Source: Gymnopilus junonius
Lineage: Eukaryota > Basidiomycota > Agaricomycetes > Agaricales > Galerinaceae
DNA: 64,000 bases
Direction: 5' to 3'
Assembly: GCA_015501075.1 (NCBI GenBank)
Contig: JADNYJ010000049.1
Location: 124,001 to 188,000 of the forward strand
Made by a program: the position numbers and the translations under genes. Below the pieces are notes generated by a model. That model was given only the letters and a program-made list of their open reading frames with translations, had not been told where the DNA came from and did not search any database. This document shows positions 23,633 through 35,600 of this stretch, piece by piece (position 1 is the stretch's first letter; every line of letters begins with the position of its first letter).

Positions 23633-26065
23633 CTACTTGCCCATGGCAGAACGGATGGAGTTCCATAAAGTGTAACCATCGTCCTAATGAAAAGGGTCAG
23701 CCTTGAATTTGAATCCATGATTAATGGTATGAAGCAGAAACAAACCTGATCAAGGGACCAAGTGAAGCATCCAGCCATGCCATTGGATTTGGCAAAAGAG
23801 GCTTTGTCGGACAAGGACCAGGTATCTAAAAGAGTTGATGAATGTCGGACCGAACATCAAAATTAAGTCGCTACCCACCGTCATAGGTCACCACTGTATC
23901 CTGAGACGTGTTATAGAGGTACTAGGAGGAGCGAGCAATCATTCGTATGAGAGCAGATTAGGGGGAAAAGGCAACTCACAGGTGTGTCCGAACAGTTGTC
24001 CCAGGCTAGGCAGAAATCAGCCACGAAAACTCTTGACGTCAATGACACAACACTCACCCATCGTAAATCCTCCGCCCTGTCCATAAGTCCCATCAGACTT
24101 CTTGACCAAAGCCCCGGAGCTAACAATAGCATTGAACGGGATCTGCTGTCCCCACCAAGATGTAAGGTTGGCCGCCGTTTCATGGACCCCTTCACCGGAC
24201 TGCGTGCTCTTGCTCGTAGGTCGGACATTGTTTGCATGAGCACCGTTGTGGAAAGATGAAACGACCGTCGTTCCGTCTTCTTGCTTCTCTTCTATCTTCT
24301 GCAAGAGGAGCATGTCTGCAGATGGCGCAAAGCTGCCGCTCAAGACTGTCTTGGAGCTTTGAGATGCGTAGCCGTACAGAGGCATTCCGAGAACAAGCTG
24401 TAATGAATAAGTCAGTCAATAAGTTCGTCAGAGAAGACCGAATCTCACTTGAGACGCAGGGAACTTCGCAGCAGTCCACTGCTTGAAAGTGGCTTCAGCG
24501 CTGGCTTGGGGCTGAGTCGATGTCCCACAGAGATTGCCTGAAGTGCATTGTGATCAGCTAAAATGGCATGCGAGACACGCAGAGGACGAACCGAGAGGTG
24601 CGTTAGGTCCAGGCGTCGAAGATGCACCCCAGACGTCATAATTCCTATATAAAAATAGATCATGAGCCATTGCAGATGCTAGACCGCGAGATGTAACGAA
24701 CATGATATTGACGAACGTCATCACTGCCGCATATGCGGAGACGTTCGCCAGAGGTTGACCATTGGATCCCAACCACGGCTGCTGAGTTACAGCACCCGAT
24801 ATGATCTTGGAAGAACCTGCAAGTCGGACTAGTGAGTGACGAACGAATAAACAAAACATAAATCATACAGACCAATGGTGGTCCTGACGAGCTGTAAAAG
24901 GCTGAGGAAGTTGGCAGAATCTGCTGAAGAATAGGGCTGTCCAGCGCCTGGAGAATTGGGGTACTCCTGAGGAAAATATAAGAACCTCGCTGAAGATGAA
25001 GCACAACGATAACTCGTACCCAGTCAAAGTCGACACCTTAAAATCAATGGTAAGGACATCAATGATTCGCTTCGAAGAAAATAACTTACCATCAAGACCA
25101 TAGGTGTTAATTGCGGACGCAATGGAGTTCGCAAATTTAGTCCGATTTGCAGAAGTCGAGCAAGACTGGCTATAATAATAGCATCCACCCCAGCCACCTA
25201 AAATGATAAGGGACATGAGATAATTGACAGTTGATAAACTTTAATTTACCGATAGAAAGACAAATTTTAGTCCCGTGCCCGCTGGAGCGAGCAGCGGCAA
25301 CTAAACGCTTCAAGATCGACTGACTAGTGGAATCCAAAGTTACGGTCGAGGATGAGCTGGGCGTTGCAAAAGCTAATTGATGACGTAAGGATGAGGTAAG
25401 GTGATAGGGGACGACGCAGAACGACCGACCGAAATACAGGATATCAAATTTGGAAAAATCGATTCCTTCGGGAGGATTGGTGCTTGAAACCCAGTCAGGG
25501 TAATAGGAAGCAGCGATCATGGTTGCTTTCGTCTTGACTTCCCCGTTAGCAGTAGAGGAAGCAAGCTTCAAAGCTTGGGTCCTCGTCAATGTCGATGGTA
25601 AAGCATCTTCAAGATCAAATTGGAGGTCGTTTCCTCCGGCATGGGCATATAGAAAGTCACGAAGAAGATGCTTTGTCTTGTACTCAGAAGTCGAAAGCAA
25701 GTTTGAGAGGTATTTTGTTAGGCCGTCTTTGCGTTCAGCGATGAGCTGGTCATCAACCCAAGCTGACGGGATGAAAGTTGTGGCAAAGAGTCTCTTGGGA
25801 GGGAGGCTATACGGGTCGTCGAGTGCAGCTATGCAACCAGCTTAATTTGTGGCCGTTTCAAAGAAGAATCGGTGCATACCATGGAGAGCGACGAACTAGA
25901 TTTTTTTTAGTAATGACATTGGAAAACAAAAAGTGAGTATACCTCTGAATATCTCTTCTGCAGGTTTAATGCTTTGCCTTCAATATTGACCTTGACACTA
26001 TAAAGAATATGAGGACGAGGCTTGGAGGCAGTAGTGTGGCCACTGATGGTGACGAAGGGAGCCAT
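23633..26065 (-). CDS. PX domain-GH18 chitinase fusion, copy 2
   Basis: This is a paralogue of the gene at 19007-21226 with the same domain order and many matching intron positions. The PX part opens MAPFVTISGHTTASKPRPHI at 26065. It continues ILYSVKVNIEGK, LQKRYSEFVALH, YSLPPKRLF and LIAERKDGLTKYLSNLL. The GH18 part has AASYYPDWVSS, FDILYF, KICLSIGGWGGCYYYSQ, DGVDFDWE (complete catalytic motif), FVNIMNYDVWGA, LVLGMPLYGYAS, GALVKKSDGTYGQGGGF, WDNCSDTP and GCFTWSLDQDDGYTLWNSIR. It ends with a TAG at 23633-23635. It differs from copy 1 by an insertion of about 30 residues before the SWWGQQIPFNAI block. No signal peptide is visible. Presumed role: chitin hydrolysis linked to phosphoinositide-bearing membranes, by inference. 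Confidence 0.9.
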
Positions 26066-27379
26066 CGCAGAACTTGCAGTGTCACCTTGCTATGTAGAGA
26101 ATTATATATACTCAGGTATTCCATTTAAGCTTGCTTCTGGCGAGGAGCCCATATGAGTGACGCAATGTCAATTGTCAGTTGATGTCTCAAGTACGAGGAA
26201 GAAGACCTCTTGTACCGTCACCGAAATCCGAAACACCTGCGTAACATCATGATTCATGCACGATGCTTCGGATATCCTGGGAGGAGTGCGGTCCCACACT
26301 GCCTCAGGATATAGATGCATCAGGGCAAGGAGGGGCGTGCGGTTATCGGTGTTGATCCTCTTTCGTTGAAATGGAAAGCTGACAACGCTTTTCAACTTCT
26401 CCGAAACCAAACAGTGCTTCATCCCGAATAATTTTGTTCCGCAAAAGATGCCATGTGTAGTACAGAGCCCTGTTACAGCACCCTCAGATAACTAAAATAG
26501 ATATTGCCGCCTCAGGTCTAAGGTCTTCCCGTCCCCATGGAGGCAACGCAGTTGGTTTGACTAGCAATCCGAGAATGGGGTGACCGGTTTGTAGGACATT
26601 CATGCGCTTGTGTCCACGGGTTTAGGCAGGAGGCATGTAAATAAAGGACACGCCAAAGCAGGACAGAAGTCTCCTAGTCTTCTGCTAATGTAAAGTCTGA
26701 TAGCGGAAAAATCATCATGACGCCAGCGGTCTTTCGGTTGCCTCTGCAACTGAAGCTCGGTCACAAGGAATTCCGAATGAATGGAAAAACTTGCAGAGTT
26801 GGATCTTCTATCTTGTAGATAACAACGCTTTTATAAAGGGACAGCGAAGCGCCAGAGTGGCCAAGGACGCTTTGTTAGATGTATAGCAGGTCGTGTCCTT
26901 AGCTGTTCGGAGACCATAGCTAAGTGTAATAAGTACACGCCCGTTCCGACGTTACTAGTTAGAGTCTAGTCACAGAGCGTTACATAAGAGTAGCGTCCAT
27001 GTCAGCCATTATCCTGTGTCCACACAAGACCACTCTCACTGCCCTCTCGCTATCTGACAGACATAAATATACATGGTAGGCAGGCTCTGAATCAAGGGAA
27101 CTGTTTCCGCACATGACGTCACTTACTTATTCACCATCTTCCAAGTCCACCTCACTTTCCTGTTTGACTTTGTTCTATTATGCAACTTCCGGGCACCCCG
27201 ACTTCCAGCAAGATGGTCCGGCCTTCAGCCACCTACCCGAATATAGAGGAACGAACAGGCGAAGCCTGAGAAACAGAGACATGGGAAAGCGACCGCAGCT
27301 ATGCAATTAACAATACAATGACGAACAAAAAAACTCTAGATCCGATTGCTTTCCCTATGCGAGTACAAAATACCAATGT
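26066..27379. other. Intergenic between PX-GH18 copy 2 and eEF1B-gamma
   Basis: About 1.3 kb without a supported gene. A minus-strand frame at 26168-26422 and a few plus-strand frames have no motifs. The left end contains the copy 2 promoter; the right end is the 3' flank of eEF1B-gamma. Confidence 0.45.
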
Positions 27380-29053
27380 TTACTTGAACTGTGCAATGAA
27401 GAAAAAAGAATTAAAGTCAGAAAATCATGTCGAATTCAGAACAAATCCGGACTCACGTTCTTGCCATCGACCCACTTCTTGCCGTTGACCTCAAGATCCC
27501 AGGCAAGAGCAGCTTCAAAGAAGGCCTTGTCCTCAGCGTTGTTTTTCACATCGAGTTGCTTGTACTCGTAGGATTCCCAATCAGGAGCAACATTGACGAC
27601 AGGTTCGGCACTCTGACCGCGGAGGATCAGGGCTCCAGAGATGACGGAGTCGTTTGATGCACCGAGCACACCGACGGAGCCGAAAAGGTATTTACGGGAT
27701 GCCTCAAGGCGGTTGAAGAATCCACCGATTTGATTGGAGGACATGAAGGTCTGGGTCAGCTCCTCGTTGTACTTGAAGTCGACTCGCCACACGGAAAAAC
27801 CCTCGTAGTCAAAGCTAAGGACTAGTCAGTGGCACAGAAAAGACATTGGAGCTGAGAACTAACTTCTCATAGAACCATTCAAGCGAACCGCCGGGACCAC
27901 GGGTGTCTTTGTTAGAGTATGCCCGTTTCCAATCTTCAAGGTTGAAGGTGGATTTGGGCAAGTCGTCAAGAGGGTTCTTGACTTTAGGCTCTTCAGGAAC
28001 AAGGGGCTCCTCCTCATCGTCATCAGCCTTCTTAGGCTTCTTCTCAGCCTTTGGGGCGGCAGGGGCAGCAGGTTTGGGTTCCTTTTCCTTTTTCTCCTTG
28101 GCAGGAGGAACAAATTGAATGGCTTTCTCGACGTACGTTGTCTCACCGAAGATGTCCTTTAACTTGGGTTGGTTGACAATAGTCTCCAAGTGGCGAATGA
28201 GATTAGGAAGCTTGGCGCGAAGGGCAGCATCGAGGGAAGAGGCGACAGCTTTCTGGATAAGACCAGCAACATAGATATCGGCAAGGGTGATACGTTCGCC
28301 TACAAAGAAGGTACGGGTGGAGAGGTGGGCTTCAAGAATATTAACGGCACGAATAAGGCGTTCAGTGAATATTGTGTGTGCCTGATCCTCTATTCAAAAA
28401 AAGTGCTCGAGAGAAAGAAATGAACTAACTGGTTTGTTGTAGGGGATAAAGCTGTTGCAAAGGGCACGGACGAGGCTGGTGTAGACGTCAACTTCCGAGT
28501 CAGCGAGATGAATCCATTGATCGACGAGAGCAGCATCCTCCAGGGAACCACCAAGAAGGCAAGAGTTGGGAGCACGGGCAGCCACTAAGGTCAAAAAGTG
28601 CGAATCAGTCTTCTGAGACTTGCAATCCAGAAATCGATTAAATCAGAATTTCAAAGGTCTCGACATGATTGTTAAGACAGGGATAACTGAATTTGGTATG
28701 CTCTCATCACCATTGCGAGGACGTCCAAAGACATGCGATCGATTAGATAACTGATAAGAGAACTCACCGTAACGAGCAATAGCAGCAGACTCGAACAGTT
28801 TGAAGCCATCAGCGCCCTCGAAAGCAGGGATCTTTCCGAAAGGGAATTTGGACAAAAATTCAGGCTTCTTGTTGTCTACGTTATGCTCATAGTGCTCTGG
28901 CAAAGCAAGCTCAATGCCCGCGAAAGCTGCGGTGGCCCTGACCTAATTTACTCAAAGATCGATATGAAACACAGGAAAAAAGTTAAAAGTCATACTGACA
29001 ATTTTTCCAGTAACCTGTTGAGGAACAGTCCAGAGAGTTCCAATGGGTGCCAT
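27380..29053 (-). CDS. Elongation factor 1B gamma subunit (eEF1B-gamma)
   Basis: eEF1B-gamma is the structural subunit of the nucleotide exchange complex for eEF1A in translation elongation. From 29053 the protein starts MAPIGTLWTVPQQVTGKIVR. A glutathione-transferase-like N-terminal half follows, with FPFGKIPAFEGADGFKLFES, DQWIHLADSEV, FVGERITLADIYVAGLIQKA and LIRHLETIVNQPKLKDIFGE. A Lys/Ala/Pro/Glu-rich linker leads into the conserved C-terminal domain: NPLDDLPKSTFNLEDWKRAY, GSLEWFYEKFDYEGFSVWRV and GALILRGQ. The end is WVDGKN plus a final exon of only TTC AAG TAA (27388-27380), giving the usual FK terminus. Without that exon the frame would run on into unrelated residues, which supports the splice. 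Confidence 0.95.
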
Positions 29054-29244
29054 TTTGAAGGGTTTGAGAGGTTTAGATGAGAGAGCTGGATAACTTATTC
29101 AAAAATTTTGGCAATCTATCTCGGATCTCTGATATCACGTGAATTCTTCAGGGTTGGCTTTTCGGCGTCGCGTCACCCTTGGCTTAGAATTGCAAAAAAA
29201 CACTCATAATATAATCAAAACAAAACAACAACAGCTAAATCGGA
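29054..29244. other. Short gap between the hydrolase and eEF1B-gamma
   Basis: It contains the eEF1B-gamma promoter and leader and the 3' end of the hydrolase transcript. An A/C-rich run near 29195-29235 follows the hydrolase stop. Confidence 0.4.
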
Positions 29245-30500
29245 CTAGTTTTTAGAAAAGCCCTGATCCAGCCATTCCAATATGAAGGGTATTAATTTTC
29301 CTCGGTTAGGTTCCCCCACATAGAAGCATACGAAAGGATCTATGTGAATACCATATTCATCCAAGAAGAATTGGGCTTTTGGATGGTGGCTCTGGACGGT
29401 CTGCGAATATTTTATGATGGAGTCCCGGAGGATTTCCAAATCACCGCAACTGATTAAAATGCGGTCGACAATTTTGTTGACGTCCACTAGCCATTCCTCA
29501 GGTGCACTGTTCGCCTCCACGTACGGCCTTGCCGACGGAGGAACATTGTCAAGAACCTTCGATGCCCAATAGACGCCTGCAGTCGGATCTAACATGTCTC
29601 CACGACCAGCGTTGGTGTGAAGTATCTTGTCGTCAAGCATCGTGGCCCATGGAGACATCATGTACGCGCCAGCGAAAGGTGCCGACAACGTCAATTTAGG
29701 AACACCCTCTACAGGATGGAGTATATGAGATAAAACCTGGTGAATTATAACCGCGCCAGCGGAATCGCCCATCAGCTGAATATTTTCTGGTCCAACTCCA
29801 ATATTTATAAGGTGTTGGATACCCACGACGGCTTGCCTAAGTTGTATAGGGAAGGTTGCATCAGGGACCAAAGCTGAATCAATGTTAAGAAGTGTGGTTC
29901 GGGTAAGCTTTGGATATTGCGCACTGTAATTCAACATGGTGACTCCTGTGGGTTTCCCCCTTTTCTCAAGGTTCTCTTGCATGTAGGCAAACAATTTGGG
30001 TGCTGATTCAATGACTCCAAATATAAATGCACCTCCTAACGAAAGACGGATGAGGTATGCGCGGTTAGTGGCAATCGAAACCATCTACCGTGTAAATAGT
30101 AGATGACGCGGTCAGTCCTCTTCTGGCCTATCCACAGTAATCTGGTGCCGTCGCTGAGATCTTCCACTACCTGCTCCATTTTCAGTGACTTTGTCGTCCT
30201 TTGGTAGATGTCCCAAGTCTCCCCGAAAAATATGCGAGCTTGTCGCCTGTTCAAGCGAATGACCATCCAAAACAGCATTCGATCGAAAAGAACTCGTTTC
30301 CAGCTCTTTGCCCTTCCGTAATCTGAGAAGGGAGATTTTATCAGTGCCCAGGTCAGGACAGCGGCTGTAAATACGATCATGAATCAATGGTTTGGCCAGA
30401 ATGAAAATTGTAACTCACGTAATGCCAGCATATTCAAGACAAGCCCCAATTGCTCCCAGATCGAGAGCCTGTTCCTTGCAAGCGCTTGGTCGTTGGTCAT
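29245..30500 (-). CDS. Alpha/beta hydrolase (HSL-like, fold-3), membrane-anchored
   Basis: Three exons, 30500-30419, 30364-30089 and 30035-29245, encode about 380 aa. The N-terminal 60 residues hold hydrophobic stretches (WEQLGLVLNMLALLPAVLTW and LFDRMLFWMVI), suggesting membrane association, possibly at the ER or lipid droplets. The hydrolase core starts near RVIYYLHGGAFIFG, where HGG is the oxyanion-hole motif that is rebuilt exactly across the second intron. The nucleophile elbow is GDSAGA. The probable acid is Asp in ISCGDLEILRDS, and the probable catalytic His is in YGIHIDPF. The family splits ester bonds in lipids or small esters. The substrate cannot be told. Motifs are complete, so it is likely active. 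Confidence 0.88.
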
Positions 30501-31394
30501 ATCGAAGTCAGAGGATGAAATAAAGAGGTTGCTGTGTGGGCGAGAAGTACCTCCCAAAACTAAAATCAGCTTTATAACGGTCGTATACCAGACCGGAGTG
30601 TTTAAATATTGTAAGCTTCCCACCTATTCGACGGTCGTACAGGTTCACGTTCAGACCAGAAAGGTGACCTCGGAACACAAGTTTTTGACGAGACCACGAT
30701 TTATTTGACTAACACTGGCAGTGGCCTGGATGGAATAGTACTTGAGCGATAACCTGGAACTCCTATCCACATATCCAGACGGCTGTCAATATTGCGATCG
30801 GACTCTGAAGAATCATTGTCTACCCCGGGTGGAAGAAAAAGTTCGGAGCACAAAGCGTAGGTGCGTAATGACGAGAGTGGGGACCAGCAATGCGCTAGGA
30901 ATTCAAACTCCGACACAAGCAGGCTGAGGTGGCCAAAATCTGTAGCGAGCTCGACTCATCAGATAGAAACTAGTTTATATAGAGAAAAGTGCTCGCATAT
31001 ATCATATATTCAAAATGTCCGGGACAGAATTTTAATTAACTGCTCTGAAAGCTTTGAATGACACACATATTCTTTTTGCCTGCTATTTTGGTACTACGGA
31101 TTTCTGCAATTCACCATCTTCGACGCAATTTTAAGAAACTCTGTCCCGGAGACTTTTTTTAGGATCCTTTCAAATACAGATACATGTTATAAAATATAAA
31201 ATACATGTAGAACTGGAGCCTGGCCGCTCAAAATAAGGAAAAAGCAGGATTTCGCACCCTTAAAAGGAAATTGATGGCGGTGTCAGGGTCCTCAAACTGC
31301 GATATTGGCGCGTCGCGTCCAAACGCGTCTCGAATAATAACCCGTTATACTCCTCCTCTCCAGCTGTGAATGCTCAAAGTCATACTTAAATGAT
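30501..31394. other. Intergenic between the alpha/beta hydrolase and the 130-aa ORF
   Basis: No coding feature. It contains a small inverted-repeat structure at 31016-31153, described separately. The left end is the hydrolase promoter. Confidence 0.45.
31016..31153. repeat. Imperfect 138-bp inverted-repeat structure, possible solo MITE
   Basis: The left end reads TGTCCGGGACAGAATTTTAA. The right end, read on the other strand, has GTCTCCGGGACAGAGTTTC followed by TTAAAATTG. The shared core is CCGGGACAGA. No clear target duplication is seen, so its nature as a transposon is only a suggestion. Confidence 0.35.
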
Positions 31395-31787
31395 ATGCCA
31401 AAGCAACGGTCTAAAAAGCAACGCGTTCAAGCAGCCTTTAACGTCACAAAACTTCATGCAATCGATGCGCTGGTGATGGAAGACGATGTTGACAAGCTCA
31501 AGCAAGGAATCAAGAAGGATGGTACACGGTTGACAGTCGAGGGAATTCGACTGCAGCTTAGTTGGCATCGAAGACACGACACGGCGGTTCCATCAAAGAG
31601 TGAGGTAAACAAGTTAAAAAAAGAAGGCATTTTCGAGCTCTTAATCGCAGCCGTGGAGAGAAGGATCGCAAATGGGGGCAATTTCGCTCGAATAACATCA
31701 ACAGTTATTGACGAAGTCGATGAAGACTGGGAAGAACAGGAGCAGAGAGATGAGGCAGATCTAATGGAAATAGATCAAAGCTGCTAA
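31395..31787 (+). CDS. Hypothetical 130-aa intronless protein
   Basis: The single-exon frame starts MPKQRSKKQRVQAAF with a basic N terminus. A helical, charged middle follows (LKQGIKKDGTRLTVEGIRLQ, VPSKSEVNKLKKEGIFELL), and the C terminus is strongly acidic (IDEVDEDWEEQEQRDEADLM). It has no membrane segment and no motif that I recognise. A basic start and acidic end suggest a small nuclear or nucleic-acid-associated protein, or one derived from a mobile element, but neither is shown. Codon-level coherence and length make it a plausible real gene, unusual here for having no intron. Confidence 0.5.
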   Translation: MPKQRSKKQRVQAAFNVTKLHAIDALVMEDDVDKLKQGIKKDGTRLTVEGIRLQLSWHRRHDTAVPSKSEVNKLKKEGIFELLIAAVERRIANGGNFARITSTVIDEVDEDWEEQEQRDEADLMEIDQSC

Positions 31788-31868
31788 GTAAATTTCAAGT
31801 AATTTTATCATTCACTCCTTACTTTTTTCGATATAATTCATCTTATTACAACGCTATAGTACTAGTAT

Positions 31869-32449
31869 CTACGTTATTTCAGTGCAGAATGCCTCTGTGG
31901 TTAATAGATACGACGAGAACGACTCTAGATTATTGCTTGGGACTGCCATCAGCGGGAGTTTCCAAATCCGGTAGTGGCCACTTTTACGGTCACAAAAGTT
32001 TCGCAGGGCTGCCGGTCCCCAACGAGAGGGAGGTGGGAATTTGGAAAGGGCAACGTGACGACAAGCAAACATGATGTCATTGTCAACTGACGATGGTTTT
32101 CTGCCACCAATTGCAATTTTCTCCAGCCTCTCGAGTACGACTTCTTTGTAGCGCTCTTGTTCTTGAAGCTTGAAGCCTTGAATCTGATAAAAATCTTCTG
32201 TTATTCGACCCTTATTGCTCCTTGAACAACTCAAAACTGAAAAAATAGCCCCAGTCTTCATGAAGGTCGATATAAATTCCAGGCAACTTGCTGGCTCTTG
32301 GCTGGCTCCATATCATATCCTCCATCTTCCACCTGCCAAATGTCTCTGAAGCGATGCTCAGGATTTGGATTAGTGTTCTGAAATCTCCTTTGTAACTCAT
32401 GAGCTGGAACCATTTTTCTTTCCCTCAAATTGTAATGTCGAAACTTCAA
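31869..32449 (-). pseudogene. Decayed protein-coding fragment, apparently frameshifted
   Basis: Three overlapping minus-strand frames follow each other as if they were one protein. The first has HELQRRFQNTNPNPEHRFRD and ends AWNLYRPS (stop). The second has EDWGYFFSFELFKEQ (stop). The third has GRITEDFYQIQGFKLQEQER, LEKIAIGGRKPSSVDNDIMF and ALSKFPPPSRWGPAALRNFC. Each switch falls exactly where the previous frame closes. I found no intron that restores a single reading frame, so two frameshifts are likely. I do not recognise the family. It could alternatively be a small gene with introns I failed to see. Confidence 0.4.
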
Positions 32450-32616
32450 GCTCGAGCTCGATCGTCTTTGTCATTTGTCAGCAGTTAAAGCAAGAACAGT
32501 GCGGTTGACTCCTTCCTTGCCGTCCTTGTTAAATCTCCACTGACCACAAAAATCGTCCTTGTGCCAAGTAGAAGCGCGATTTATTCAAAGTCTGGACGGC
32601 GAACCCTCTCACAATC

Positions 32617-35600
32617 ATGGCTTTACCTCAATCATTCTCTACGACTGTAGACAGTCCCATCATGGAGACTTCGCCCTCAATCGTAACGGTTAGGCTGTCC
32701 CCTTCGGGTAGCTCGACGTGCCCTGTAATGACTCGCCGTGTTTCATTCTCGGCGGGCATTGAGGGACAGGCGAAAGCGCGAGGATATACTGATTCGGCAA
32801 CCTCGCCGTCGTATCCTAGGCCCATTTCCCCTCCTCAACTGCGAAGTAGGATGTCTCCTACTAGAATGTCCCAGTCAAGCTCTATTGCAAGTCTGCTCAT
32901 GTCCGCCCGTTCGAAGTCGAGGTCTAGAACCGGAACATCCGATATTGTACGCGTCCCACTTGACCACGAGAGGACTGTGGTGGAAACCGCCACACATTGG
33001 TTTGGAAAAGCTTGTGATATGCTTCGACCATGGGATGACAGCGACGAGGAGGAAATACCAGAAGAGCAAAAGCAGGCCTTTGCTCAAACCAGCGACGTGA
33101 GTATTAGTTGCCCTTTCCCTGAAACGCATTGAACAGGGGCGATTTTTTTAGGCAGTTGGCGCGACTCTCAAACGCCTGTTTGGAGTAGCTGGAGACGTTG
33201 CACTTGACGTGCTTGAGATGTCAATTGATTTCATGGATCTGGTACCAGTACCGGGCTTACAGACAATTTCAAAAACGTTCGTTGGAATTTGGAGAGCTGT
33301 TCAGCAGATCTCTGTAAGTTTGAATTTTCGTGATATTTCATGTTTACTCAGTTTCCCTCTTGAGACCAACCGCCTCGCCTTTCTTCGTCTTGTTCAAACA
33401 TGTAGTACAATATTGGACTCCATCTACAAGGAGATAGAAGGTTCAGACGAAAATGTCACCAAGGATCTGGCAGGACCAGTCCTGTTCTCGAAAGGTTGGT
33501 ACTGGGTAACATCTTTCTTACATATTTACTTACATAGTAGGTGATGTGAATAAGGTCCTTTGAGTCTTTTTGTCGCTTATAAGTCGCAAATTGAAACGCC
33601 CTTTCTTGCTCGCTATCTGAAGCGCGATGATACGGCCAAGGCGATCGCATCATGCAACGATTCTCTGATGAGAGCTCTTACCTTATTCGCGGTCCGTTTC
33701 GTCTTTCTCCTTTATTGCATATAATCCTAAGAAATTCCCAGACGACAGTACAAATTCGTACATACCAGGCTGTTTGCGCCAACACCCGTCTTGTAGCCAA
33801 TATGATGCAATCCCCAGCGAGTAATGGCCTTTCTGTCGCGTTTGATTATCCGGCGGCCTTGGGACGACATAAGCGCTCGTCTGAACCGGGTCTCGACGGA
33901 CTCCCCTCCTCTTCATCTCATCTTTCTTTAGGACTCTCAGCGTCCCCTACTATCACTTCTCGTTCCATGGACGATTTACTCTCAACCAATGCAATAATGC
34001 CGAACCTTTGTCGAATTCAAGCGGCACAGAACCTCCAAGACGCTGACTCTGATATGGAGGACTTGCGAGCTCTGATCAGAACTGTATTGGAAACAGGAAA
34101 TGACGCAAAACTGTTAGCGTTCCTTGGAATTGAGCCGCAAGAGATGCCAGAAGCGATCAAGACATTGCAAAGGACGCTTGAGAAAAGGTCTGCGATTAGC
34201 AATGGAGTTGTCGATGATACGTTACATGAGGAGTTCTTGGAAACCGGAATCGATGCCATGCGACGTCTGAGTGCTAGGAACAGTCTGTGATAAATCTTCC
34301 TTTCTGGACAATAACTAAGTGAGCCACTTTCTCTTCTTTCCTCCCGAAGGGTCGAAGCTAATCACTCATACCAGATATGAAGTCGAAGTCAAACAGAGGA
34401 TTGGCATGGGCTTCTTTTCTGAGGTGTTTCAAGGAACATGGAAGGGTCGAACTGTAGCCATCAAGGTACTGTCAGAGGCCACCCCTTCCGATCTCTTCGT
34501 GAGGGAAATCAAAGTTTGGAAGAACCTCGACCATCCACATGTGCTCAAGCTCTATGGTGCAAGCAGCGCCACGGGTAATCATCCTTGGTTTTTCGTCAGT
34601 CCTTACATGAGGAATGGCAACTTGGTCGAATTCCTGCGACGTATTTCTCATCACGAAGAACCAGAAATGCAAGGATTGGGGTCGATCGCCGAAAATCTAC
34701 CTTCTTCTAAGAGCCGCGGAAGCTACGGGAAGGCGTTTGTTAGGATTCTGAAGGTCGGCGATGTCTACCGCATCTTGCATGAAGTCGCACAGGGTATGGA
34801 GTACTTGCACAGAATGAGCGTCCTTCATGGTGATCTCAAGGTGATTTTTGTCGTACCTAATCCACCCGTTACCTCATATTTGTGTTAGGCATCGAATGTG
34901 CTAGTTGACGACAGCTGTCAATGTGTCATTTCAGACTTTGGCCAGAGTGAGATGAAATCAGAGGTCTGCCGCATTACTGGTTCCAGTATGCAAGGTAAAC
35001 TTTACTCTGACCTAAATATTCGGCTGCTTACTGTTCACGTGCAGCTGGGACATTGAGGTGGAAGGCGCCAGAGCTTCTGGATGGTACATCTTCTCTGACT
35101 CCGGCAACCGACATTTACGCCTACGCCATTGTATGCATCGAAGTATTGACCATGGGTAATCTGCCTTGGGCTCACGATGACGATGATGAAGTCCGCCATA
35201 ACATCTTGGGTATGAACTCTCGTTGATATGCTCTGATCGCAGACTCAGGCCATCCACAGAGAAAGACAAGCGTCCGCTTATTCCTCCAGATTTTACGTCT
35301 CCTTTGCTACATGAATTGGTCTCATCATGCTGGAATAGGGACCCTGCAATGCGCTCATTATTCCCAGAAATCCTCGGAAAGCTTCAACGTTTGAGGGCCA
35401 TTGCAGGGGAAGGTTCAGATCCTTTCGTTCCGTCAGCCGAAGGAGATTATCCCCTTTCGCCAACTGGTTCCCCGTTTTGTCAGTCCCCTCGTCCTATGTG
35501 TGAGTCTACACGCCTTGAGTTAATGTCATCGACTCTAAAAGTATTATCGCTTAGCCCCCACACCTACTCCACATTCCTGTTACTCTGAATCATTTGACAA

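Noticed and set aside
26850..26960. Possible tRNA-like sequence
   Set aside because: The bases do not pair into a cloverleaf and no T-loop consensus is present.
34286..34374. Stop codons after the helical-bundle exon suggesting that the bundle and the kinase are two genes
   Set aside because: A GTGATA donor and an ACCAG acceptor bridge the stops and keep phase (2 nt + 1 nt), and the total exon length is a multiple of three.
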